A program made the translations under genes and the position numbers. From Enterobacter vonholyi (lineage in GTDB: Bacteria; Pseudomonadota; Gammaproteobacteria; Enterobacterales; Enterobacteriaceae): 64,000 nucleotides of DNA. The stretch is from positions 273,170 through 337,169 of the forward strand of contig NZ_VTUC01000038.1 in the NCBI RefSeq assembly GCF_008364555.1, in the 5' to 3' direction. A model generated the notes under the pieces. It saw only the letters and a list, made by a program, of their open reading frames with translations. It was not told the DNA's origin and searched no databases. Each line of letters opens with the position of its first letter. Within the stretch, counting starts at the first letter, position 1. Positions 26,943-35,129 of this stretch are shown here, one piece after another.

Positions 26943-28155
26943 TATGCCAGCGTCAGGCACCCTGCTGTGCCGTATGGCTCTGCGCGATCTCATTCACGAT
27001 CGCAAGGTCGCGCTGTGCATCATCTTCTCTTTGATTGCCGTTATCGCACCGTTATTGCTGCTTTTCGGATTGAAGAATGGCATTGTCAGCCAGCTTCGCC
27101 ATCAGCTTCTCGACGACCCTCGCACCCGGGAAGTACGTATGACGGGTAATGGTAATTATGATTTTGCCTGGCTTGATAAGCTCGCCCGCCGTTCAGAAGT
27201 CGGATTTTCGATTCCGTTGACTCGTTCGCTGAACACTCAGGCCGATCTGGTCCGAGACGGGCAACACTTTGTCCCGGGTGCTGAAGTGATCCCGACGGCC
27301 AAAGGCGATCCTCTTTTGCAGGATGTCAGAGCACCGGTCAAAGACAGCGATACCGTACTCAGCGCCAGTGCGGCACGCCGCCTTGGCGTGCAGACAGGAG
27401 ATATCCTGCGCCTGATGGTGAGCCGAAAAAGCGAAGGGAAAAACCAACGCGCCACGTTCGCTTTAACCGTTACCGGCGTGCTGGATGACGCAAAATTTTC
27501 ACGTCAAGGTGCCTTTATTACATTGCCTTTGCTTGTTGCTCTGGAAGACTACCGCGATGGCTTTCAGGTTCCCTTGCTGGGGGTCAGCGATGGCAAGCCG
27601 TTCAGAGAGAGAACCCGCTATTCAAGAGCACGTATCTATGCCAGTTCGATAGATGACGTTTCACTCCTCGCGCGGTGGCTGGAGACGCAGAACATTGAGG
27701 CTATAACTCAGTCAGCTCAAATTGAGTCTGTGCGTGCCATCGACCGTGTGCTGGGTATTATCTTCGGCGTGATTGCCTGGATCTCTGCATCAGGGTGCAT
27801 CGCCTCGTTAGTCGGTGCCTTCATCGCCAACATTGATCGTAAGCGCAAAGATATGGCCGTGCTGCGCCTTCTGGGTTTTCGCCGTCGCGCTGTGACGCTT
27901 TTTATTATTATTCAGGCGCTGTGTTTGACCGGCGTCTCATACGGACTGGGTGTGATCATCTACCTGCTGGGCAGTGCATTGTTCAACCATGTGTTGGGCA
28001 GTTCTTTACCGGACCAGGCATTCGTCTGTCACCTTGACCCCCTTCATTTTATCGCAGCATTGCTCTGTGTCCTTGCCGTGGCGTTAGGCGTGGCCGCTAT
28101 CGGAGCACTGCGCGCACTGAAAATCGAACCTGCGGAGAGTTTACGTGAAATCTAA
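26923..28155 (+). CDS. FtsX-like ABC transporter permease (TagS-like)
   Basis: A 410-residue inner-membrane protein with one N-terminal helix (about 29-50), a large periplasmic domain (about 55-275) and three C-terminal helices, the MacB/LolE layout. Such proteins move mechanical signals or lipoproteins across the periplasm and do not pump solutes across the membrane. It overlaps both neighbours (ATPase upstream by 20 bases, FGE-like gene downstream by 11), so the three proteins are probably made in fixed ratio. Confidence 0.87.
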   Translation: MSSYPADMPASGTLLCRMALRDLIHDRKVALCIIFSLIAVIAPLLLLFGLKNGIVSQLRHQLLDDPRTREVRMTGNGNYDFAWLDKLARRSEVGFSIPLTRSLNTQADLVRDGQHFVPGAEVIPTAKGDPLLQDVRAPVKDSDTVLSASAARRLGVQTGDILRLMVSRKSEGKNQRATFALTVTGVLDDAKFSRQGAFITLPLLVALEDYRDGFQVPLLGVSDGKPFRERTRYSRARIYASSIDDVSLLARWLETQNIEAITQSAQIESVRAIDRVLGIIFGVIAWISASGCIASLVGAFIANIDRKRKDMAVLRLLGFRRRAVTLFIIIQALCLTGVSYGLGVIIYLLGSALFNHVLGSSLPDQAFVCHLDPLHFIAALLCVLAVALGVAAIGALRALKIEPAESLREI

Positions 28156-29680
28156 ACTGGCGATGAGCCTGGCTATCATTGGACTCGGGTACGCCTGCGC
28201 GGCTAACGCCACCTGGGATGAAAAGTTCTGGAACCCAAAACCTCTGGCCGATGACGTGATATTGCCTATGCCGTGCGACGGTGCCATGGCATTTCGCAAA
28301 GTCGCTATCCCGCTGAATAAACCGCTGGAAGATTACAACATCACGCTGGGGCAAGAAGGCGACGACTGGGGATACGTTGAACAATCTCGCCAGGAACACA
28401 TTGCAGGCAGTTTCCCGGAGAAGGGTGGTAAGGGCCGTTATTACCTGATGGCCAAATATGAACTGAGCGACCTGCAGTATCGCGCGCTTTCTGGGGAATG
28501 CCCGACGACGGATATTAAAGGACGTTTACCGAAGGTGAGTATTGGCTGGATGGATGCCATGGTATTCGCAAATCAATACAACCTGTGGTTACGAAAAGAA
28601 AAACTTTCTGCACTGCCTGAAGATGATGGTCAGGCGGGATTTTTACGGCTTCCGACAGAAACCGAGTGGGAGTTTGCCGCACGCGGCGGGCTCGCGGTTT
28701 CCCCCGCAGAGTTCCGCGATCGCCACTTCCCGATGCCTGAAGGATTAAACGGTTATGTCTGGTTTGCGGGGGCACAGTCTGCAAATGGAAAACTTCAGCT
28801 TACCGGCCTGCTGAAACCTAACCCGCTCGGATTGCACGACATACTGGGCAACGCAGCAGAGATGATGTTTGACCCGTTCCGCCTGAACAAGCTCGATCGC
28901 CTGCATGGTAAGGCTGGGGGCTATGTCGTTCGGGGGGGCAGTTATATGACTCCTCAGGCGGATATCCGCAGTTCACTGCGTGGAGAAGAGCCGTACTATG
29001 CCAATGCAGGCGAGAATACAACCAAAAGCACCGGTGTTCGTCTGGTTTTAGTTTCCACAACCCTGACATCACGCGAGCGGGTGAAAGAGATTGAAAAAGA
29101 GTGGCAATCATTAGGCACGGGTAAAAAGGAAACACCTGCAGGCAAAGCTGATGATTCGCTAAAAAACCTGAATGCTATCTCGGCAAAAGTCCAGGATGAC
29201 GCACTGAAGAAACAACTTGAGCAACTGCGCGGTGAGCTGCGCGCAAATAGCCAGCTTAGGGATGAACAACGGGATCAGGCAATACGCACATCGTTACAGT
29301 TGGGCGCCTTTTTGTGCACAAAAATGAAAGATGACGGCGAGTTTTACGATCGTCTCAACCAGCTCTTCACCAAAACCTGTGCCGCAGGCAGCCAGCTTGA
29401 TGCTAATTGCTCCCGCCGTCAGGAACAGCTTGGTCAACATCAAAAAGCCCTTGATTTTATTACCAGTTATTACGCTGACACACTGGTAGACATGGGCACA
29501 ACCTATGACAAACCCCTCATCGAACCGCAGGTCGCTGTCGTATTGCAACAGATGGCTGCACGCGGAAAAACCAACCTTAACGGTTATCTCGATACCTACT
29601 GGAAGAACCTTCAGGGGTACTGGAAAGATGGAAAAGTTGCGCGCGAGGCGTGGCTTAGTTCATGTAAAAAAAATAATTAA
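28145..29680 (+). CDS. Periplasmic FGE/SUMF1-like protein (TagR-like)
   Basis: A 511-residue exported protein: signal peptide about 1-22 (GLGYACAANA), then a formylglycine-generating-enzyme fold (about 80-305) recognised by LRLPTETEWEFAARGG (about 168-183), GLHDILGNAAEMMFD and VVRGGSYM (about 260). The catalytic cysteine pair of true formylglycine-generating enzymes is not seen, so it is more likely a binding or signalling domain, as in TagR of the threonine-phosphorylation pathway. The rest is coiled coil plus a helical C-terminal region. Position right after the permease supports the TagR comparison. Confidence 0.8.
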   Translation: MKSKLAMSLAIIGLGYACAANATWDEKFWNPKPLADDVILPMPCDGAMAFRKVAIPLNKPLEDYNITLGQEGDDWGYVEQSRQEHIAGSFPEKGGKGRYYLMAKYELSDLQYRALSGECPTTDIKGRLPKVSIGWMDAMVFANQYNLWLRKEKLSALPEDDGQAGFLRLPTETEWEFAARGGLAVSPAEFRDRHFPMPEGLNGYVWFAGAQSANGKLQLTGLLKPNPLGLHDILGNAAEMMFDPFRLNKLDRLHGKAGGYVVRGGSYMTPQADIRSSLRGEEPYYANAGENTTKSTGVRLVLVSTTLTSRERVKEIEKEWQSLGTGKKETPAGKADDSLKNLNAISAKVQDDALKKQLEQLRGELRANSQLRDEQRDQAIRTSLQLGAFLCTKMKDDGEFYDRLNQLFTKTCAAGSQLDANCSRRQEQLGQHQKALDFITSYYADTLVDMGTTYDKPLIEPQVAVVLQQMAARGKTNLNGYLDTYWKNLQGYWKDGKVAREAWLSSCKKNN

Positions 29681-29698
29681 ATAGTTCAGGAGATTGGA

Positions 29699-30397
29699 AT
29701 GTTAAAGGTTATTCGCACAGCAGTGATAGCAGGAATGATGGTATTTCTGGCGGGGTGCCAGAATGGCAGTACGGGAAGTAGTGGCGGCGTCGACCCGCGC
29801 CTTGCCAATAATCAGGATGTTGAGTTTTTCAATAAATCAGGCTGGCAGGCCTGTGCTGGCGGCGCGGTAATCGGCGCACTGGCCTGCGCTGTCAGTAACT
29901 CCAGCAACAAAGCAGTATGTATGGCCGCCGCCGCTATCGCCGGTTGCGGTGTGGGTATGGGGGCTAACGCCTATCTGGATAATCAGCGCAAAAAATACGC
30001 CTCCAAAGAGCTGCAGTTAAACGCAACGATTAAGGATGTTGAAGCCGAAAACAAACGCATTCAGAACGCAACCAGGGTTGCAAAATCGGTTATCGACTCT
30101 GATAAAAAGACCCTCGCTCAAATAGAAAAAGATATGGCTGCAAACACGGTGAAAAAAGACGCCGTACAGAAGCAAATTAAAGGAGTGGATGCCAACATTG
30201 CTTACCTTCGTGGCACCATCACCGACATGAAAAAACATGAGAAGCAGTGGCAGGACGTTTCTGCAGACATGAGCAAATCCGGCAGTGATACCCAAAATCT
30301 GGATAGCGAGATTGCGTTGATGCGCGACAAAATTGGCTCTCTGCAGGGCGAGCTCGATAGCCTCTATACCCAGCGCACCGCGCTGAAAGTCGGTTGA
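29699..30397 (+). CDS. Lipoprotein with glycine-zipper and coiled coil (TagQ-like position)
   Basis: A 232-residue lipoprotein: lipobox LAGC with the lipidated Cys at 20 and Gln at +2, which predicts outer-membrane sorting. A Gly/Ala-rich segment (about 55-90, GGAVIGALACA and AIAGCGVGMGANAYL) is followed by a coiled coil (about 95-225). Its place after the FGE-like gene is that of the lipoprotein TagQ in the Tag pathway; sequence homology to TagQ is not established. The 3' end overlaps the start region of the next lipoprotein frame. Confidence 0.78.
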   Translation: MLKVIRTAVIAGMMVFLAGCQNGSTGSSGGVDPRLANNQDVEFFNKSGWQACAGGAVIGALACAVSNSSNKAVCMAAAAIAGCGVGMGANAYLDNQRKKYASKELQLNATIKDVEAENKRIQNATRVAKSVIDSDKKTLAQIEKDMAANTVKKDAVQKQIKGVDANIAYLRGTITDMKKHEKQWQDVSADMSKSGSDTQNLDSEIALMRDKIGSLQGELDSLYTQRTALKVG

Positions 30398-30408
30398 GGG
30401 GAATAGCA

Positions 30409-30891
30409 ATGCGTTATATTTTTCTTGCACTCAGCGCCCTCATATTAGCCGGCTGTGCCACTAACGCGCGAGATTGTGACCCGACAACCGGTGATGTCAG
30501 CATTATTACCAAATTTAACTGCAACTACTCCGGCACCTGGGATAAGCGCGTTGAAGATAAACAAAAAACACTGCAATACGATCAGGAACTGAATAAAGAG
30601 TTCAAAGCGGTGAATGATGCGATTGAAAAAGAGAAAGCACTGAGCAATGCCAACGTAGCCAGTAAACAAAAATCGCAGCAAGAACTGCAAAAGTCGATGA
30701 ACAATCTGCTCGCCCAGTTGAAGAAAAAAACAGCTGGCCGGGCTGATGCTCAAAAGCAAGTTGCAGACCTGGAAAAAAATATGAAGGAGGCGCAAAACAA
30801 ACCAAGCGCTTCCGAATTGCAAAAACAGATGGAACTGCAGAAGCTGCAGGGACAGCTGAATGAATTACAAGAAACACTGGCTTCACAATAA
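30409..30891 (+). CDS. Small coiled-coil lipoprotein
   Basis: A 160-residue lipoprotein with lipobox ILAGC (Cys16, Ala at +2, so probably outer membrane). After a short linker with two cysteines (RDCDP, KFNCNY) the rest is a charged coiled coil. The ATG at 30409 is preferred because it opens directly into the signal peptide and GAGGGGAATAGCA precedes it; an ATG at 30394 adds five residues. A hairpin follows its stop codon. Function unknown. Confidence 0.75.
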   Translation: MRYIFLALSALILAGCATNARDCDPTTGDVSIITKFNCNYSGTWDKRVEDKQKTLQYDQELNKEFKAVNDAIEKEKALSNANVASKQKSQQELQKSMNNLLAQLKKKTAGRADAQKQVADLEKNMKEAQNKPSASELQKQMELQKLQGQLNELQETLASQ

Positions 30892-30898
30892 TAAAATA

Positions 30899-30926
30899 GC
30901 AGCCGGGTTACCGGCTGCTTTACCTG
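30899..30926 (+). terminator. Hairpin after second lipoprotein gene
   Basis: Stem AGCAGCCGG/CCGGCTGCT around GTTA, followed by TTACC. The T-tract is short, so it may reduce rather than stop transcription into the last three genes of the locus. Confidence 0.6.
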
Positions 30927-30942
30927 TTAAGGAAAAATAACG

Positions 30943-31419
30943 TTGAAATCTCAATTACTCTCTGCTGGATTATTGACCCTTCTGGCGACAATTCCAAGCG
31001 TTCATGCTGCACCGCCTGAGCCTGAGCTTATTTTCAACTGCGAACTCACGAACGAAAAATATGTTATCGTCCGTCTGGATCAAGATGTTCCTACTTATTA
31101 TTACGGCTCACTTGAAAAAGTAGAAATGACGCTCCCCCAAAATAAGGGAGACAAAACGCAGGTTCGCCTGGGTGAAATGACGTTCTCGGGCGGAGGCGCT
31201 TATTATTATCGTTTCATCAATGGCAACTACAGCTATGTTGTTTATAGCGGTACCGGAAAAGGATGGGATTACACCGGCCTGAAAGTATATAAAAACCAAA
31301 AGCTCATCATGAAAAAAGAGTGCACTAATGGGGGGTTTTTACCTAATGAATATCGCGGTCAAGGCCTCGTAAAAGAAGCGGACACCGGTGATGATGCAAC
31401 ATACGGTTATGTTGATTAA
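30943..31419 (+). CDS. Small secreted protein of the srf locus
   Basis: A 158-residue exported protein starting at a TTG codon with AAGGA upstream. Signal peptide about 1-22 (LLATIPSVHA). The mature part begins PPEPELIFNCEL and has two cysteines and a tyrosine-rich centre (GAYYYRFINGNYSYVVY). No family is recognised. It lies after a hairpin, and its unusual start codon suggests low-level synthesis. Confidence 0.65.
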   Translation: MKSQLLSAGLLTLLATIPSVHAAPPEPELIFNCELTNEKYVIVRLDQDVPTYYYGSLEKVEMTLPQNKGDKTQVRLGEMTFSGGGAYYYRFINGNYSYVVYSGTGKGWDYTGLKVYKNQKLIMKKECTNGGFLPNEYRGQGLVKEADTGDDATYGYVD

Positions 31420-31444
31420 TACATCATTTTCAGGATGGTAAAAT

Positions 31445-31873
31445 ATGATGAGCCGTTACTTACACTGTAGCACAGTATTCGCATGTCTTTTATTCGCTGC
31501 TCCATCTCATGCGATTGAGATCTGGCACTCAAACACCGTCTGGGCAAATCAAGGGATGTGCAGCGCCACTTTCACGCTGGACAGTGGCATGGAAAGTGTT
31601 GGTTCGTTAGAGATAGGCTTTGACCTCGTTGATGCAAAAAATAACCTTGTAGCTCATGATACTTTGCAGGTAGAGCCATTCGGCGATTCTGATGCCACGC
31701 GATACCAAACGGCTTTCGCCGAAGGCGAGCATTATTGCGAAAGCAATCTCACGCTGCGCCTGACGTCACTGGCGTTAGTTAACGGAAAGACCAAACAGCC
31801 TTTACCTCTCAGTTTGCTTACACCAAGGCCATTTATTCCATTCCCTATCATTAACCCGCAGGCAGATCACTAA
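31445..31873 (+). CDS. Small secreted protein, possibly IrmA-like
   Basis: A 142-residue exported protein: signal peptide about 1-23 (LLFAAPSHA), then a mature domain beginning IEIWHSNTVWANQGMCSATF with one further cysteine (HYCESN), which would form a disulfide. The WHSxTVW..QG.C opening and the size recall the IrmA family (a small secreted fibronectin-like fold from uropathogenic E. coli), but this is from memory and uncertain. The next gene follows after one base. Confidence 0.6.
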   Translation: MMSRYLHCSTVFACLLFAAPSHAIEIWHSNTVWANQGMCSATFTLDSGMESVGSLEIGFDLVDAKNNLVAHDTLQVEPFGDSDATRYQTAFAEGEHYCESNLTLRLTSLALVNGKTKQPLPLSLLTPRPFIPFPIINPQADH

Positions 31874-31874
31874 T

Positions 31875-33125
31875 ATGTCTATAGACGCTGAAGCAAACTC
31901 AACACCTGACAATAATGGGCCTGGCCTTTGCTTTTTGTTATTACTTATCTTTGGCGGGTTCGTTTTCTTTATACCTGCAAGCGTTGTGGTCGCCTTCCCG
32001 GCCGTTCTCGCCGGTTCCTTCCTGTATTTTAACTGGTATCTTATTTCGGAAGGGCATTTAGGCAATATTCTTGGCAGTATGATCGTCAGCATGATACTTA
32101 TGGCTATCGCCGCAGCTATTCCTGTCATTGGCTGGATATTGTTACTTCTGTGGATCTTCTACAATATTGCAAAAGCCTTTGAGACGATAAAAACATTACT
32201 TCCCGATGCGCTCTTTAGCGCTGTTCTATATGGATGTTTGCTCTTTCCCGTTATCCAGGAAATGGCAATGGACGGGGAGAGCAACATGGCTGCCACTATC
32301 GCTTGTGGTGTCGTGTACGTGATAACTGCAGGGCTTTATTGTTCAAGGTTAACGCAGCTGGCTACCAACACTAAGCAAAGTATTTTCTATTTTTCAATTA
32401 TGTGGCTTTCGGTCCCACTTATCGCACTTCTGATCGTCTCGATTGTGGCATCCCTACGCGCGGCATTCAGAACCGTGCTGACCCCGGTGCAGACCGTGGT
32501 CAAAACCCCGCAAAACGTATCAGCGCATATGCGAGGCGGGAGCCATGTCAACGCTTACACCCGAACTGTGACCACCATTCAACATAGCGTGACCTCCCAG
32601 ACACTTCCGGGGATGGGAGCTGTTGGTGCCTCTATGGTTGGTTCCGTATCGGAGGCAACGATAACAACACCACAACAGCCACAGCAAACCTTGCCAGCGC
32701 TGGAGCACAAACCAGCCGGGGGTGAATTAACACAGTATGCGACGAACAAAGACCACAATTTTTACCGCTACGACAATCTCAACGCGAAAAAAATAAGCAA
32801 TTTCGTCCAGGCGGCCAGTCATCGTCAATCGCTGCCTCCTCTCACGGAAGATGCGATCCTGTTCTACTACGACGAAACGGTTTTCGGCCAAGGGGATCAT
32901 GGTGTGGTATTAACTGATGACGGTGTTTATTGCGTGTTGGGAAAATTGTATGAAACTTTCTACGCCCGCTTCAGAGAAGTCAGTAGCGTAGTCATAAAAG
33001 GATCCTTTAATAAAAAAATTGTCCTGCATATGAAGAATGGCCAGAAACATAATATTGAACTGACTCAATCAAATGCCGGGGCAAAAAAAATCTACGAACT
33101 TATCAGCATCGCAGCCCAGAATTAA
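31875..33125 (+). CDS. Polytopic membrane protein with C-terminal PH-like domain
   Basis: A 416-residue protein. Residues about 18-190 contain several membrane helices; a Thr/Gln/Pro-rich linker follows (about 205-280); the C-terminal 120 residues (AILFYYDETVFGQGDHGVVLTDDGVY, then FREVSSVVIKG and a MKNGQKHNIEL strand) look like a bacterial PH-type beta domain. Function unknown. It is the last gene of the srf locus before a strong terminator. Confidence 0.7.
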   Translation: MSIDAEANSTPDNNGPGLCFLLLLIFGGFVFFIPASVVVAFPAVLAGSFLYFNWYLISEGHLGNILGSMIVSMILMAIAAAIPVIGWILLLLWIFYNIAKAFETIKTLLPDALFSAVLYGCLLFPVIQEMAMDGESNMAATIACGVVYVITAGLYCSRLTQLATNTKQSIFYFSIMWLSVPLIALLIVSIVASLRAAFRTVLTPVQTVVKTPQNVSAHMRGGSHVNAYTRTVTTIQHSVTSQTLPGMGAVGASMVGSVSEATITTPQQPQQTLPALEHKPAGGELTQYATNKDHNFYRYDNLNAKKISNFVQAASHRQSLPPLTEDAILFYYDETVFGQGDHGVVLTDDGVYCVLGKLYETFYARFREVSSVVIKGSFNKKIVLHMKNGQKHNIELTQSNAGAKKIYELISIAAQN

Positions 33126-33136
33126 GTAATCCTCCA

Positions 33137-33161
33137 GGCACCCGCTCAACGGGTGCCTTTC
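33137..33161 (+). terminator. Terminator at the end of the srf locus
   Basis: GGCACCCG/CGGGTGCC stem with a five-base loop (CTCAA), followed by TTTC, 11 bases after the stop of the last srf-locus gene. Confidence 0.75.
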
Positions 33162-33254
33162 AGACTTCCGCATGACACATTCTGACAGTTTCACGCTTTA
33201 TCGTGATCGCCATATTTACAGCGGCTTATATCGTTACGTTAAGAGAGAACTGTC

Positions 33255-33563
33255 ATGAGGTCTAAAATGAGCGATTTCACTGAACTGCCGGTCACTGGCT
33301 CTGTTAAGACCACAACAGCGGTCTACACGCGTAAACAGAGCCCCTCGGTATTCTCGCCCGTGGCGTGTGAACTCTCTGCGGGAAGCCAACTGATGGTGCA
33401 GGCTGCGGTGATGGGGGATGCGGTGGAAGGCAACGCGCACTGGTATCGCATTGGTGAGGATACATACATCTGGGCGGGGGCATGCACACGGCTCGATCCT
33501 TACCCGGCGTTTCCGCCAGGCACGCGAACGAACTGGATGGTGGTGGTGTTCGAGGTACGCTAG
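33255..33563 (+). CDS. Small SH3-like domain protein
   Basis: A 102-residue soluble protein with an SH3-like beta fold: VTGSVKTTTAVYTRK, then ELSAGSQLMVQAAV and HWYRIGEDTYIWAGACTRL, the pattern of bacterial SH3b domains. No signal peptide is seen. A GAGAGAA site precedes the ATG at 33255; a second ATG at 33267 is possible. It sits alone between the srf terminator and a REP element. Confidence 0.65.
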   Translation: MRSKMSDFTELPVTGSVKTTTAVYTRKQSPSVFSPVACELSAGSQLMVQAAVMGDAVEGNAHWYRIGEDTYIWAGACTRLDPYPAFPPGTRTNWMVVVFEVR

Positions 33564-33570
33564 GCCCGGC

Positions 33571-33604
33571 GTAGGTCGGGTAAGGCGAGGCCGTCACCCG
33601 ACAC
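33571..33604. repeat. REP-like palindromic element
   Basis: GTAGGTCGGGTAAGGCG with the complementary CACCCGAC end, between the SH3-like gene and the converging clpP-like gene. Same type as the copies at 5638, 11508 and 47324. Confidence 0.65.
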
Positions 33605-33621
33605 AAACACGCCGCGAAAAC

Positions 33622-34224
33622 TTAATCCAGCTTCAGCTCGTCATAATGGGTGATCAGCTTGCCCACGATGCCGTAGTCCAGCGCTTCTGCCGGAGACATC
33701 CAGAAGTTGCGGTCGGTGTCTTTTTTCACTTTTTCCAGCGGCTGGCCGGTGGCGTCAGCGATCAGCTTGTTCACGCGATCCAGCATGCGGATGATCTCGC
33801 GCGCTTCGATCTCAATATCCGTCGCCTGACCGCGCACGCCGCCCAGCGGCTGGTGGATCATAAAGCGGGTATTTGGCAGCGAGTAGCGGTGCTCTTTTTT
33901 CGCTGCCAGGAAGATGGTTATCCCGGCGCTCGCCACCCAGCCGGTGCCGATGACGTGCACTTCCGGGCGAATGAATTTGATGAAGTCGTGAATGGTGTCA
34001 CCCGCTTCCACGTGGCCGCCCTGGCTGTTGATATACAGCTTGATCGGATCGTTGCTGACGCTTTGCAGCAGGATCATCTGGGTGATGACCTTCTGCGCCA
34101 GCTCCTGATTGATCTCACCGGAGATCACAATCGAACGAGACTCCAGCAGTTTTTGCTGCAGAGCGCCCGCGCCGTTTGACCCTTCAGCTTTATCCTTGTC
34201 GCTCTCTTTCAGTGTGTAGTGCAT
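33622..34224 (-). CDS. ClpP-family serine protease paralogue
   Basis: A 200-residue ClpP-fold protein with the full catalytic triad: S99 in GTGWVASAGITIF, H124 in RFMIHQPLGG and D171 in DTDRNFWMSP. The core INSQGGHVEAGDTIHDFI is typical of ClpP. It is distinct from the usual enterobacterial ClpP, and no clpX or clpA partner is adjacent. The first 25 residues are not conserved in housekeeping ClpP and may be a different axial loop or propeptide. It may be a second ClpP subunit or a stand-alone protease; the partner ATPase is unknown. Confidence 0.85.
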   Translation of the reverse strand: MHYTLKESDKDKAEGSNGAGALQQKLLESRSIVISGEINQELAQKVITQMILLQSVSNDPIKLYINSQGGHVEAGDTIHDFIKFIRPEVHVIGTGWVASAGITIFLAAKKEHRYSLPNTRFMIHQPLGGVRGQATDIEIEAREIIRMLDRVNKLIADATGQPLEKVKKDTDRNFWMSPAEALDYGIVGKLITHYDELKLD

Positions 34225-34401
34225 TGTTATGTCCTCAGCATTTAGCGCTCAAAACCAGAGTGTAGCCTGTTTTACCGATCAAAGTCCTCACCGACAAATA
34301 ACGAGGGCGCTGGGGCATACTGCCCATGTTGCACGCGTTTCGTTCCTTCACCACTCCCGCCCCGGCTCGCTATACTTCATACGGTTATCATATTGTTAAA
34401 T

Positions 34402-34420
34402 GATAATGATAGTTAATGTG
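34402..34420. promoter_or_regulatory. Fur-box-like sequence
   Basis: GATAATGATAGTTAATGTG matches the 19-base Fur consensus at 14 positions, with the first ten bases identical. It lies in the intergenic region between the clpP-like gene and the FixJ-type regulator. Chance matches of this quality occur in AT-rich DNA, so confidence is low. Confidence 0.3.
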
Positions 34421-34439
34421 TTAAGATGAAAGTCAGCAT

Positions 34440-34472
34440 AAACAGTCTCTTACGTCGCCGTAGTGACTGTTT
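34440..34472. promoter_or_regulatory. Inverted repeat upstream of the FixJ-type regulator
   Basis: Perfect eight-base arms AAACAGTC (34440-34447) and GACTGTTT (34465-34472), with shorter inner arms TACG and CGTA. The element ends 36 bases before the ATG at 34509, so it could be an operator for the regulator itself or a hairpin in the leader RNA. Confidence 0.45.
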
Positions 34473-34508
34473 GCATCCTCGACATGTCAATCAGCACCGG
34501 GGCGGTGA

Positions 34509-35126
34509 ATGGAACACATTGTGTATGTTGTAGATGACGATGACGCAGTCAGGCAGTCCGTGATTGGGCTGCTGGAATCGGCAGGCCTAAACGCCGTCGG
34601 CTTTTCATCGGCAGAAGCGTTTCTTCAGTACCGCTTTGAAGAGCTCCCGTCGTGCGTGGTACTTGATATGCAAATGCCCACCATCTCGGGTTTTGAGGTG
34701 GCTGACGCCCTTAAGGACAGCGGGCGCGAGATCCCGATTATTTTTCTCACCGGCCACGGCACCATCCCGATGTCGGTGCGCGCCATTAAAGGCGGCGCGT
34801 ACGAATTCCTCACCAAGCCCGTCGAATCTAACGCGCTTATCGACGCCATTGAATCCGCGCTTCAGCTGGCGGAACACAACGCCGTGCGCAATAAAGAGCA
34901 CTACGCCCTGAAGCAGCGCCATATGTCCCTCACCCCGCGCGAACACGAGGTGCTGACGCTGGCGATAAGCGGCATGCTGAACAAGCAAATTGCCGCCGAG
35001 CTGGGCGTTAGCGAGATCACGGTGAAGGTGCACCGCCGCCGAGTGATGGAGAAAATGCAGGTGCGTTCCGTGGCCGAGCTGGTCAGGGCCGTTGAGCGCC
35101 TGACCAAAAGCCAGCCGGCGGAGTAA
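34509..35126 (+). CDS. FixJ-type response regulator (receiver + LuxR HTH)
   Basis: A 205-residue regulator: receiver domain (about 1-120) with acidic pocket DDDDAVR, phospho-acceptor Asp in VVLDMQMPTISG and the conserved Lys in FLTKPVES; LuxR-type HTH (about 135-200; LTPREHEVLTLAISGMLNKQ and SEITVKVHRRRVMEKM). It converges with the large histidine kinase gene and is its most likely output partner, as in FixL/FixJ-like pairs. Targets may include the promoter region with 16-base repeats at 42454. Confidence 0.9.
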   Translation: MEHIVYVVDDDDAVRQSVIGLLESAGLNAVGFSSAEAFLQYRFEELPSCVVLDMQMPTISGFEVADALKDSGREIPIIFLTGHGTIPMSVRAIKGGAYEFLTKPVESNALIDAIESALQLAEHNAVRNKEHYALKQRHMSLTPREHEVLTLAISGMLNKQIAAELGVSEITVKVHRRRVMEKMQVRSVAELVRAVERLTKSQPAE

Positions 35127-35129
35127 CGT

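Noticed and set aside
28145..29680. Active formylglycine-generating enzyme for a sulfatase
   Set aside because: No sulfatase gene is nearby, the protein is exported, and the catalytic cysteines are not visible.
14814..33125. The srf locus as a type VI secretion system
   Set aside because: No TssB, TssC, Hcp, VgrG, ClpV or TssJKLM genes are present; only the accessory signalling module resembles T6SS.
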